Positions 44,314 to 55,243 of a stretch of 64,000 bases of DNA are shown in pieces. This DNA comes from Auanema rhodensis (Eukaryota > Nematoda > Chromadorea > Rhabditida > Rhabditidae). Where the stretch lies: NCBI GenBank assembly GCA_964057225.1, contig OZ059898.1, forward strand, positions 7,440,001-7,504,000. The letters run 5' to 3'. Position 1 is the stretch's first letter. The number at the start of each line of letters is the position of its first letter. The translations under genes and the position numbers were made by a program. The notes beneath the pieces are model-generated. The model was not told the DNA's origin. It ran no database searches and worked only from the letters and a program-made list of their open reading frames with translations.

Positions 44314-45697
44314 ATGGGTGATCAAAACGCGCTGCTCCGATTTTTAGCTGCTCAGGTCACTCAACAGCAGCAACAGCAACAACAACAACAACAACAACAA
44401 CAACTTTCTGCTGCTCTATCAGCATTAAATGGATTATCCAATAATTCATCAAGTTCTACAAATGGAAACACTTCAAACTCCGGCTCTGTTTCTGCAGTAA
44501 ACGGTACAACTCCTCATCGCAATGGCCAACGCAATTCATCTTCTGGAACGAATGGATCACTTAATCAGATACAAGAAATGCTTCTTTGGCAAATGCTGGC
44601 AGCTCAACAAGCTCAGGTGAATCATTTTTTGAAATTATTATGTTGTTGTTCTTTTCTTCCAATTTGATTAATAATTTTGAATATATTGTAGGCACAATTG
44701 CTTAATATGCAGCAGCTTCAACAGCAAGCTCAGCAAGCCCAACAGTCTCAGGAACAAAATCAGCGATTAGAATGGCTTCAAAAAGAACTAATTCCTAAAG
44801 AGTTAGCTCGTCAACAGCAAAAGCTGAAACAACAACTGGAAGATCAACAGAAGCAACAACAACAGCAACAACAAAAAGTCTTTGACGAAGTGATCAAGAA
44901 GTTGGCCGATGCAGCTAAAAACGGCCAATTAAACGGACAATGTGAGTCTCATTTTCCTTTCTTTTTCTTTTTTTTTATTATTTACTTTTTTCTTTTATTC
45001 TTTTAAAAGTTTAATTAATCGATCATTCTATATATTCACTAAAACTAAAATGAAGATTAATCATGTAGTTCATGTGATATCACATTAAGATCATTCGTCA
45101 TTTTAAAATTTGAAGGAATCTCTTTTGAAATTCTATTGGATGATCAAATCCTCTTTCTCATGTGAATTGTGAGCTAATTTTCAATTAATTCTCTTTTCTC
45201 ATTGTATAATGCGTATGGCAAATATCAAATCCATGTTTGAAGTTTGTTCGTGTGATGGTGTTAAGATTACCTTTTGTTGGCAATAACAACGGAGTGATAT
45301 TGCCAATGGCATGAGAATAGTACCATTGAATACTTAATATACTTAATTGCTATATTAGAATAGTATAAGTTAATATAAGTAATTATCAACATTATGATGT
45401 GATATTTGTACTCAAACATCATAGTATATTGACCTTTAATAGAAAATATATTGAAATTTATAAGATTTTTATAATAATTTCTAACATATATTATATAGTT
45501 AAAGATTCATTATTTCTATAATAAGTAAGGTACTATTTTGACATTAACTACAGGATAATTTTGTGGTTGTATGTATGAGAGAGATGGGGAGTAGGAGAGT
45601 TGAAAAGAAGAAGCGTCCACGAACGAATAACCCGCTTAATGGAAATAACAGAGGAGAGAACCTCAATGAGCACAGATGGTGGACACGCAATCTGTTC

Positions 45698-45729
<32 letters not shown>

Positions 45730-48700
45730 CTATATCTCTCTTTAATATCTTTCGAAAAAATAACTGTCATGTTCTATACTTTGATCTCTAAGTACTATTT
45801 GATTTAAAAATTTCCTATGATGATGATGATGATGATGCTGATCATTGTGTATTTGTATGCTCAATTTATTGATTATTTTAATAGTTATAAGCTGTTAAAA
45901 GGAAATATTTCAAGTTTAAATTCAAAACATATTCAAATTTATATTTTATTTTGAAATCTATAAGTCTTGTTAATAGAATATATTATTTACACTCTATAAT
46001 TAGTGCGAAAATGATCTTTGTTTCAGCAAATGGACATGTGTCTGGGAACGCTAATTCAAATTCATCGGCAGCCGACAAGCCATCCACATCATCTGGAGCT
46101 ACAGCTACTGTTAAGGAAGGTGCAGAAATTAGATTGAATAATGGAGAAACGCCAAAGAAAAGGTTAGTTATATGATATATGATAATAGTAAAATACCGAA
46201 TTGCTTTCAGCTCTCCAACGAAACCAGCTTCGAACGCTTTTAATAAGAATGCTATTGATGCAGCAATGTGGCAATTGCTTGCAGCACAAATGCTCCAACA
46301 GCAGAATGTATTGAAGAATGCTACGTAAGTCCAGGTTTTTGACATATTTCAATCATTTTGCTATTAATTTCAGATCAAGGCAGAATAAAGTTGCAGGGAA
46401 AAAGGATCCATATTCCGCTGGTTTGGATATAGCAGCTAAGATCAAGGCTGAACAGCAAGCTCAAAGCATTAAATCTGAGAATATTAACACTGCTAGCCCA
46501 ATTATTACATCATATTCACATCTTGATTCTGCGGACAACAAGAAGAGGCTTCCAGCCACCGAAAGCCAAGCGAGAATACCTCTGGATCTAGGGTATGTTT
46601 TGTTAAAATGTTTTGAACCAGTATGAGTTAAATGAATTTTTTGAATGATCATTTTAGTTGGCGTCGTCAAACCTGTATTCGTGCTATTACTGCTTCCGGA
46701 GTACGTGGAGATGTAATCTACTATGCTCCGTGCGGAAAGAAGCTCAGCACATATGCTGAAGTATTAAGAGTAAGTTATATTTCCTTTTATAATTATTATT
46801 TAATTTTTTTTAGTATTTAATGAAAAATCATTGTGGTGCTATTACAAGAGATAATTTCTCTTTTAGTAGTAAACTTATAGTCGGCGAATTTATTTTCCCT
46901 AAAGATAGCGTTGACGGTGAAAAGGTTTGCTAGTTATATATTTCATTTTTAATTTATTAAAATATTTAAGATTATCGTCAAACTATCTGAAGATGAAGTG
47001 AATGAAGAGATTAACAAGCTTGCTAGTTTACGAGCTCAGCCAAGAATAACTGAGAAAAAGGTGAAGGAGGGGAAAGAACGGGCTCCAACACCAGAAGAAG
47101 AAGATATTCCGGAACCTGAAGAATTTTTAGCTCCAAAAGGCTTCTATGATGATGAGGAGAAAGTTAAATGGAGTCGTGAGCCAATTGATGATCTGCTTTT
47201 AACTGAAATTCGGGTACTTTGAGTTTATTTTGTAGACGAAAAGTTATTTTTAATGTTTCAGCCTATGCCTGAAATGCATCGAATTCCGAATCTTCAACTT
47301 ACTGGAGAAGGATTTGCTGACGCTTTAATGGTATATGAATTTGTAAAAAATTTCGGAAATGTTCTAAGTATCGGTCAGTTATTAATATAAAGGTTTAAAA
47401 TAGTTTAATTTATATGTTTTAGATCAAAAGTCGGTTCCACCTCTCAATGAACTTTGTGCTGGATTAGCTGGAGATGTACGATATTCAGAAAGAGTTTTAG
47501 AATTGACTAGAATACTCTTTACTTTAACTCTTGAATATCCTGGTTTACCTGTCGGAAAAAAAGGCCGAAACAAGCTAGGACAATCGGTGAATGATGTTGG
47601 CGTTCGTAGAGAGAACTATTCCGAGTTGTTGAGGCATTTCTTGGCTTCACGTGATGCACAGGGAAAGAAACTAGCAACTCTACTAGAAAATCAATTATTC
47701 GAAGTTTTGAGCGGAGAAAAGAAGTCAGCCATTTTGGCTTTCTTATGTAATGAATTACTTTGTTGTCGAAATATCGTCAAAGAAATTGATTCAAATCTTG
47801 ATGATATTGGCAAACTAAAAGGAGATCGCTGGCTCCGAGATGGAAAAGCGCGTGCTCTTAAGGCTCATCAAAAACGAAAACGGAAAGAATTTAAGAAGGA
47901 TCATAAGGATCACAAAGATCACCGAGATCCTAAAGAGCATGATGAAGATGGAGAAGAACGTCCAGCTAGTCGCAATTCAGATTCTGACGAAGATGAATCT
48001 CCTGTGCATCCAAACAACAAGAAGTTGACACCCGGATTAGGACAGGTCGAAATTTTGACGGAAGAAGAGGAGACCATGACTGTCGAGGAGCTAGAAAATG
48101 TAATCATCAAGTTGAAGCTGGAGTCTGATGAGCTCAAAGACGAGATCAACCATCTAGCTAACCGAGTGAGATCATTTCCATTTGGCTGGGATAGGTACCA
48201 TCGTCAATACTGGCAATTGCCACATGTTCCAACCGTACTGGTTGAATCAATTGAATCAGCCGGAAATAGCAACCCAGCTTGTAATATGCCAGAAATCTGT
48301 GATAAAGATCCGGATTCCTATCAAAGTAAGTGAATAGAATATTCTTAATCACATGAAATAAAATATTTTTCAGCTGATGAATTTATGGATCCTGATGTTA
48401 TATCATGTGTTGAAGATCTTGTTGATGATGTATCTATAATGCGAGTCAAACTCGACAAAAAATGTAAAAAACGCATTCGCCGTATGGATAATCCATTCAA
48501 AAGAGGATGGTGGATGATAGATTCAAAGTAAGCTATATTCTATACTATTTCATATAATTAATTGTGTTTAGGGAAGTATTAGAGAGTGTTCGAAGCAGTT
48601 TACATGGCCGGGGAATTCGAGAACGTTGTCTTCACCGTTTGCTATGTAAAAGTTGGTTTATGAAGGATGTACGCTTAGAGCATTGTAAGTTTTTGAGTAA

Positions 48701-50549
48701 AAATATTTTGTTTTGATGATGTCATATTTCAGTTGAGTTAGCAGCTCCAACAAATATGTTGACATCAGAATCAGTAGAGTCTGATGCTACATTCCGATTA
48801 GGAAAAGCTATCAATGATCTGGAACACAGAATCGTTGACGCACAGGTCAATAATCAGACTTGGGAAGCTCCTGAAAAGGAAAATCCTGAAAATGAGGAAG
48901 ATGAAGATCCTGATTGGAGCTATGAGGACACTTTGTTGAGCAAACAGCAAAGTAGTTCCGTTGACGGTATATCGTTTGATAAACTGCGACAAAGAATTCT
49001 GGACTGTGAACAAGCTGTTGAACGCAGATATCTTCGTCAAAACTTCTATTCTGGCGATATGCCCTCAGTTGCAAAAGTTTTGGGCTTAACTAAAGATGAA
49101 GATGACGATGACGAAGCTTCGGAATCAGCTGCTGCTACGGCAACAACATCAACCACAACTGAAATTAAAAAAAGTAATGTGAAGACCGAAATAAAGCAAG
49201 AAGTATCAGAAGATTCAACTGAAAAAATGGAAGTAGACGAATCAAAATCAACGGAATCTGAAAAGAAGTGTGATGATTTAAAAGAAAAGGATGAGAAGAA
49301 TACTGAAGACATAAAAGTGGATGTAACCGAAGATAAAGAACTTATTGATGTTTGGAGACAATATGTTGAAGAAGCTACTACATGTGCTCAACTTATGTTA
49401 GCTATACAGTGTCTTGAAGCATCAATAGCCTGGGAACGTTCAATTTCTGAAGCCCGTTGTCAGATATGCAAGCAAGTAGGATCAGCTGAACAATTGCTTC
49501 TTTGTGATGGATGCCAAATGGGATATCATATGAAATGCTTCCGAGTATGTATCTTTTATTTTTTTTATCAACTTTTTGAACAATTTGCCATGAAATCATC
49601 TTATTTGTTTAATTTTCAGCCAGCTCTTGACAAAGTTCCATCAGGTGATTGGTTCTGTCCTCGTTGTCGTGAACAAGCTTCTGGAAAGCCAACTTGTGTT
49701 CTTTGTATTAAAGAGGGAGCTCCAATTTATCCATGTCGAAAATGTCATAACTTCTTCCATATTGAATGCTCAAAACAGCATACACCAGATCGCCCAAGTG
49801 AATATGTTTGCTTGTATTGTGACAATAAGGTTGGTCAAGTTTATTAGCATTCATCTATTTTTTTTTCAATTATATATGTATATAATTTGATCTTTAGGCT
49901 TTTGAGCGTCGACTAATCATGAGAAGTGATAGTGAAGAACCTAAAGAAGCTGAAAACGAAGCTCCACAAGCAGCTGAGCCTGAACCACCTGCACCAGTTG
50001 TGAAAGATGTTCGCAAAGCTCAGAAGCGAAAAGCTGATGGCCCAGCTCCTATCGTATTCCCACCAGAAATGGGAATGGATCTCTGTAGGACGATGCTTGA
50101 TGAACTGGAGATGCAGCCTTATGTAGGGCCATTCTTAGAGCCTGTAGATCTTGATCTAGTTCCTGGTTACAAAGAAACTATAGCAAATCCTATAGATATG
50201 GCAACAATTAGGAACAAGGTTGATAGTCAATGGTATGATGATAGATAGGAACAAAAATTTAAACGAAATATTATTATAGTTATGAGACTCCAGACGATTT
50301 TGCCGTTGATTTGGAACTAATGTTTACGAACTGTCGAACGTTCAATGAGGACGATTCCCCAGTTGGAGTTGCTGGTATGTTTTTTGATTATTTTAATTTT
50401 ATTTATGATCAACATAAAGAAATAATTGACTAAAATTTCTTTTTTTAGGTCAATCTTTATCCAAATTCTTCCAAAAACGTTGGAGACAAGTAAAATACAA
50501 CTACAGTAAGCGGTTACGCAGGATGCAAGCATCTCAAGCGTCATCCTAA
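44314..50549 (+). CDS. flt-1: BAZ2/FLT-1-like chromatin reader (TAM/MBD, DDT, WHIM, two PHD, bromodomain)
   Basis: Seventeen exons: 44314-44616, 44692-44941, 46027-46162, 46211-46324, 46374-46592, 46658-46769, 46814-46924, 46971-47213, 47262-47373, 47423-48325, 48374-48527, 48572-48684, 48733-49544, 49620-49829, 49898-50232, 50280-50374 and 50449-50549. They join in frame to 4,323 nt, 1,440 residues. Domains: Gln-rich N terminus (1-185); TAM/MBD-like (about 341-405, GWRRQTCIRAITASG); DDT (about 505-590, FADALMVYEFVKNFGNVL); WHIM1 (about 626-650); WHIM/WSD motif FPFGWDRYHRQYWQLP (about 785-800); PHD1 (1166-1210, CQIC...CDGC...H..C...CPRC); PHD2 (1220-1261); bromodomain (about 1322-1425, NPIDMATIR, CRTFNEDDSPVG). 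This architecture is that of BAZ2A/BAZ2B, accessory subunits of ISWI-type remodellers; the C. elegans member is FLT-1 (also called BAZ-2). A nuclear role in reading acetylated histones is family knowledge. The gene lies alone after the 18 kb pyrimidine-biased block. Confidence 0.93.
44369..44403 (+). repeat. polyglutamine (CAA/CAG) repeat in exon 1
   Basis: Fourteen consecutive Gln codons, mostly CAA with some CAG, in the first coding exon of the BAZ2-like gene. A shorter Gln run follows at about 44848-44876. Confidence 0.9.
44942..46026 (+). other. 1,085 bp intron of the BAZ2-like gene
   Basis: The only long intron within the coding part of this gene; most others are 44-75 bp. It contains a purine-rich, less AT-rich stretch at about 45560-45690, a (CTTT)n repeat at 45701-45728 and a (GAT)n repeat at about 45818-45838. 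An acceptor-like CTACAG at about 45552 cannot add an in-frame exon after phase 1, because a TGA would be formed. Confidence 0.8.
45701..45728 (+). repeat. (CTTT)n microsatellite
   Basis: About seven CTTT units inside the long intron of the BAZ2-like gene. Confidence 0.9.
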
Positions 50550-51544
50550 GAAATAAAAAAAAACATATCCTATGCACAGCTCTTATAGTCCTTCATTGAA
50601 ACCTAACAAAAAAGTTCATTAACTTGTTTTGTTTCTTGATTTTGTTTTTTTTATGAATTTTGTACATTTGCAATATTTTTTTGTTTTATCTTCATTACTG
50701 GTGAGATTTTCCGTTGTAGCTGGAATATATCTGGATTTAAAAGCGTTGCCTTCTAGCTCTCTCTCTCTCTCTATCTCTCTCTCTCTTTCTCTCTCTCTAT
50801 CTCTCTCTATCTCTCGCTCTCCTTCTCACTTTGACTATCTCTTTGTATTCCTTCTTACTGTAAAAATCTTCATCAACTACATGTTCAAGCTGTTTTGTCT
50901 TACAATAATTACGGGTTGCAGCTTGAGATTATCCTCTCTCAATCATGTTGTACTCCTATTGTTAATTACTCTGATGATATCCTCATGTATTTTAACCATA
51001 ACATATTTACTTATTTAAGACCAAAACACTATTTCAATTTCATTGTTTTGACATTAGAATTTCACGGTTTAACCGTATTTTAACTAATGTATCAAACTGT
51101 TCAATAGCTTTGTATATAACTAAGAAATGAAAAAATAGCTTTGTCATAATTTTGTCTTCTATTTGTATGTTTCACACTCATTCATTTGTATATTTTATTT
51201 GTGTTACAAGTATTTCTGACACATTCCTCCATTGGTTTTATCAGAGATATCAATACATACCGACATAAGTCCCCTAAAATCTGTTTGAGTGATGCTACAT
51301 CTATCATTATTCTTTATATCCCTCCCTCCCATCCTTCTCTCTCATCAATACTGGTTTGACTGTAATTTAAATAAAATATTTGCTTTATTTCATCGTTTCT
51401 TTCACATATAAGAAGAATTCAAAATAAGCTTGTCAGAAACTGTTAGTCACCATTTTATCTCTGACATATCAAATTCAAATAAAGAAAAAAAGACGGTTTC
51501 ATGCTTTGAACCTGTTCAGAACCTCTTCACCATGCTCAACACGT
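50550..51544. other. 3' flank of the BAZ2-like gene
   Basis: An AATAAA-like signal starts at 50553, four bases past the stop. An imperfect (CT)n tract is at 50755-50823. I see no gene between here and the 5S array. Confidence 0.6.
50755..50823 (+). repeat. imperfect (CT)n tract
   Basis: About 69 bp of CT with TAT, TTT and CGCT interruptions. Confidence 0.9.
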
Positions 51545-51597
51545 TTCAAAGTCAAAAAAGGAATGTTAAATTCAAATTTAATTAGGAAAAACAAAAA

Positions 51598-51715
51598 GCT
51601 TACGGCACCCGGGATTCCCAAGCCGTCTCCGATCCAAGTACTAACCGGGCCCAACGTTGCTTGACTTGCCAGATCGGACGGGATGGCGTACTTTCAACGT
51701 GGTATGGTCGTAAGC
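51598..51715 (-). rRNA. 5S ribosomal RNA, copy 1
   Basis: This 118 nt gene reads GCTTACGACCATACCACGTT from its 5' end. Terminal GCTTACG and CGTAAGC are complementary (helix I), and the internal AGCAACGTTGGGCCCGG box and GATCGGAGACGG region match metazoan 5S. TTTTT directly follows the 3' end as a pol III terminator. Confidence 0.97.
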
Positions 51716-52072
51716 GATGCTATTCCTCTATTAGTGTATCTAGTACCTACCACCATGCCATGGCTGTGCAACAGCTCTTATCGTTCATCAGTCGATAACT
51801 GATTCCTTGCACCTCCAGTAACACCGTGGTATATGAGGTTCTGTAGATATGCTCGTACATCGGGGTCGTTAAGAATGTCAAAGAAGCGAGAGTTTCACTG
51901 AGACAACTTCTCAGAGAAAGATGGTCGTGATGGTCACAGAAGCTGTCTGTACCGGGCTAACCACGACTCCTCAACTCCTCAATAGCTTCGCCTTGCTATG
52001 GCGACCAAGATAAGCAAGCTTCAAAGTCAAAAAAGGAGTGTTAAATTCAAATTTAATTAGGAAAAACAAAAA

Positions 52073-52190
52073 GCTTACGGCACCCGGGATTCCCAAGCCG
52101 TCTCCGATCCAAGTACTAACCGGGCCCAACGTTGCTTGACTTGCCAGATCGGACGGGATGGCGTACTTTCAACGTGGTATGGTCGTAAGC
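52073..52190 (-). rRNA. 5S ribosomal RNA, copy 2
   Basis: I see no difference from copy 1 across 118 nt; same T-run terminator. The spacer just upstream carries CTAATAG where copies 1 and 4-6 have CTATTAG. Confidence 0.97.
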
Positions 52191-52547
52191 GATGCTATTC
52201 CTCTAATAGTGTATCTAGTACCTACCACCATGCCATGGCTGTGCAACAGCTCTTATCGTTCATCAGTCGATAACTGATTCCTTGCACCTCCAGTAACACC
52301 GTGGTATATGAGGTTCTGTAGATATGCTCGTACATCGGGGTCGTTAAGAATGTCAAAGAAGCGAGAGTTTTACTGAGACAACTTCTCAGAGAAAGATGGT
52401 CGTGATGGTCACAGAAGCTGTCTGTACCGGGCTAACCACGACTCCTCAACTCCTCAATAGCTTCGCCTTGCTATGGCGACCAAGATAAGCAAGCTTCAAA
52501 GTCAAAAAAGGAGTGTTAAATTCAAATTTAATTAGGAAAAACAAAAA

Positions 52548-52665
52548 GCTTACGGCACCCGGGATTCCCAAGCCGTCTCCGATCCAAGTACTAACCGGGC
52601 CCAACGTTGCTTGACTTGCCAGATCGGACGGGATGGCGTACTTTCAACGTGGTATGGTCGTAAGC
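52548..52665 (-). rRNA. 5S ribosomal RNA, copy 3
   Basis: Intact gene with the same spacer subtype as copy 2. Confidence 0.97.
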
Positions 52666-53022
52666 GATGCTATTCCTCTAATAGTGTATCTAGTACCTAC
52701 CACCATGCCATGGCTGTGCAACAGCTCTTATCGTTCATCAGTCGATAACTGATTCCTTGCACCTCCAGTAACACCGTGGTATATGAGGTTCTGTAGATAT
52801 GCTCGTACATCGGGGTCGTTAAGAATGTCAAAGAAGCGAGAGTTTTACTGAGACAACTTCTCAGAGAAAGATGGTCGTGATGGTCACAGAAGCTGTCTGT
52901 ACCGGGCTAACCACGACTCCTCAACTCCTCAATAGCTTCGCCTTGCTATGGCGACCAAGATAAGCAAGCTTCAAAGTCAAAAAAGGAGTGTTAAATTCAA
53001 ATTTAATTAGGAAAAACAAAAA

Positions 53023-53140
53023 GCTTACGGCACCCGGGATTCCCAAGCCGTCTCCGATCCAAGTACTAACCGGGCCCAACGTTGCTTGACTTGCCAGATC
53101 GGACGGGATGGCGTACTTTCAACGTGGTATGGTCGTAAGC
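53023..53140 (-). rRNA. 5S ribosomal RNA, copy 4
   Basis: Intact gene; the spacer upstream of it is the first copy of the second subtype (CTTCCACCTTCAG). Confidence 0.97.
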
Positions 53141-53497
53141 GATGCTATTCCTCTATTAGTGTATCTAGTACCTACCACCATGCCATGGCTGTGCAACAGC
53201 TCTTATCGTTCATCAGTCGATAACTGATTCCTTCCACCTTCAGTAACACCGTGTTATATGAGGTTCTGTAGATATGCTCGTACATCGGGGTCGTTAAGAA
53301 TGTCAAAGAAGCGAGAGTTTTACTGAGACAACTTCTCAGAGAAAGATGGTCGTGATGGTCACAGAAGCTGTCTGTACCGGGCTAACCACGACTCCTCAAC
53401 TCCTCAATAGCTTCGCCTTGCTATGGCGACCAAGATAAGCAAGCTTCAAAGTCAAAAAAGGAGTGTTAAATTCAAATTTAATTAGGAAAAACAAAAA

Positions 53498-53615
53498 GCT
53501 TACGGCACCCGGGATTCCCAAGCCGTCTCCGATCCAAGTACTAACCGGGCCCAACGTTGCTTGACTTGCCAGATCGGACGGGATGGCGTACTTTCAACGT
53601 GGTATGGTCGTAAGC
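53498..53615 (-). rRNA. 5S ribosomal RNA, copy 5
   Basis: Intact gene with a second-subtype spacer. Confidence 0.97.
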
Positions 53616-53972
53616 GATGCTATTCCTCTATTAGTGTATCTAGTACCTACCACCATGCCATGGCTGTGCAACAGCTCTTATCGTTCATCAGTCGATAACT
53701 GATTCCTTCCACCTTCAGTAACACCGTGTTATATGAGGTTCTGTAGATATGCTCGTACATCGGGGTCGTTAAGAATGTCAAAGAAGCGAGAGTTTTACTG
53801 AGACAACTTCTCAGAGAAAGATGGTCGTGATGGTCACAGAAGCTGTCTGTACCGGGCTAACCACGACTCCTCAACTCCTCAATAGCTTCGCCTTGCTATG
53901 GCGACCAAGATAAGCAAGCTTCAAAGTCAAAAAAGGAGTGTTAAATTCAAATTTAATTAGGAAAAACAAAAA

Positions 53973-54090
53973 GCTTACGGCACCCGGGATTCCCAAGCCG
54001 TCTCCGATCCAAGTACTAACCGGGCCCAACGTTGCTTGACTTGCCAGATCGGACGGGATGGCGTACTTTCAACGTGGTATGGTCGTAAGC
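53973..54090 (-). rRNA. 5S ribosomal RNA, copy 6
   Basis: Intact gene, but its upstream spacer is cut short at 54290, so this is the outermost full copy on the 5' side of the array. Confidence 0.96.
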
Positions 54091-54392
54091 GATGCTATTC
54101 CTCTATTAGTGTATCTAGTACCTACCACCATGCCATGGCTGTGCAACAGCTCTTATCGTTCATCAGTCGATAACTGATTCCTTCCACCTTCAGTAACACC
54201 GTGTTATATGAGGTTCTGTAGATATGCTCGTACATCGGGGTCGTTAAGAATGTCAAAGAAGCGAGAGTTTTACTGAGACAACTTCTCAGACGAGATGGTC
54301 TCAGAAGCATATTCAGGCACTGCAATTCAAATCACCGTATATTCTACGAATTCTCGGTTCAAACCTCAAAAATAAAAGGAGAAAAAACAAAG

Positions 54393-54418
54393 GCTTACGG
54401 CACCCGGGATTCCCAAGC
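54393..54418 (-). pseudogene. 5S rRNA 3'-end fragment
   Basis: The last 26 nt or so of the 5S gene (CTTGGGAATCCCGGG to GTAAGC on the minus strand) are kept; the rest is gone. Its flank (54358-54392) resembles the normal post-gene T/A stretch with a deletion. It lies 420 bp from copy 6 instead of 475. Confidence 0.85.
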
Positions 54419-55243
54419 GAAATGATTGGAATATAACAAAAATAAAGTTCAAAGATTAGTGTGTTTGAGTGCTTCAACTTAGAAATTATTGTTCAAATAA
54501 CATTTGGAAACTTAAAAATCAGATATTCTGAAAAATATACAATATGAATATTTGAAGAATCGTTATATATCAGTTATTGCATGTTTTATGACAGGAATTG
54601 GGTTAACTATTCATATAGCTAACACGTTTGTGTGAATCTATTCCCCAAGAAATATAAATATTTAATATTATATGATCTTCGTCATAGAAAATTATTTGAA
54701 AAAAATATAATAAAATATTGGAAAAAATAATTTTTTTATTATTTGTCTTATTATAAATGCGACATCGATTATACAGACATTTTTATATATGATTTCTATA
54801 TTCAAGAAACAAATTAATTTCATAAACAAATGAATTATTTGAAATTTAAAGAATCATATATTATTATAAGAATGATTGTTTGTGTATACATATATAGTAA
54901 ATATAATCAGTGGAATCACATTGACTGACGATGGTGGAGTACTTGTCGTATAATAGTATGACGACAGATTATGCCAATATTTATAAAAATTGAATAAAAA
55001 ATATTTTTTTAAGGAGATGAAATGAATAGTATTGAATTTGAAATAGAGTATAAGATAAATCACAAATAAGACTATCATTATGTATATTAAAATCTTCTTT
55101 TTTTTTGTTTTAATTTTAAAATATAAAACGTATTTTGAGATTTTTTTCCAACTCCTCCATTATATTTTTATTTGAAACAGTTGGAGAGAAAAAAACAAGG
55201 AAAAAATGATTCAAAATGTATATTCCATCGAGATAATAACTAA
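54419..55243. other. AT-rich spacer between 5S array and globin gene
   Basis: This is the 3' flank of the globin-like gene. It holds no ORF or RNA that I can support. Confidence 0.6.

Larger units (their letters stand above)
51545..54290 (-). repeat. tandem 5S rRNA array, 475 bp unit, about 5.8 units
   Basis: Six 5S genes recur at exactly 475 bp, each followed on the minus strand by a run of T and a 357 bp spacer. The spacer copies are nearly identical and fall into two subtypes: units 1-3 read CTTGCACCTCCAG and CCGTGGTA, units 4-6 read CTTCCACCTTCAG and CCGTGTTA. The left edge is at TTCAAAGTC (51545). The right edge breaks off at 54290 in the spacer. The array sits between two convergent protein-coding genes. 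Confidence 0.97.

Noticed and set aside
45563-45745. Possible cassette exon in the long BAZ2-like intron
   Set aside because: The preceding exon ends in phase 1, and joining at the acceptor near 45552 makes TGA immediately.
51716-52072. SL1-type spliced leader RNA gene in the 5S spacer
   Set aside because: Neither strand contains the canonical leader or a clear AATTTTTGG Sm site. Only hairpins are seen, so no ncRNA was annotated.
54122-54325. Minus-strand ORF within the 5S array
   Set aside because: It lies in the repeated spacer and is broken by subtype differences between units; no coding signal.
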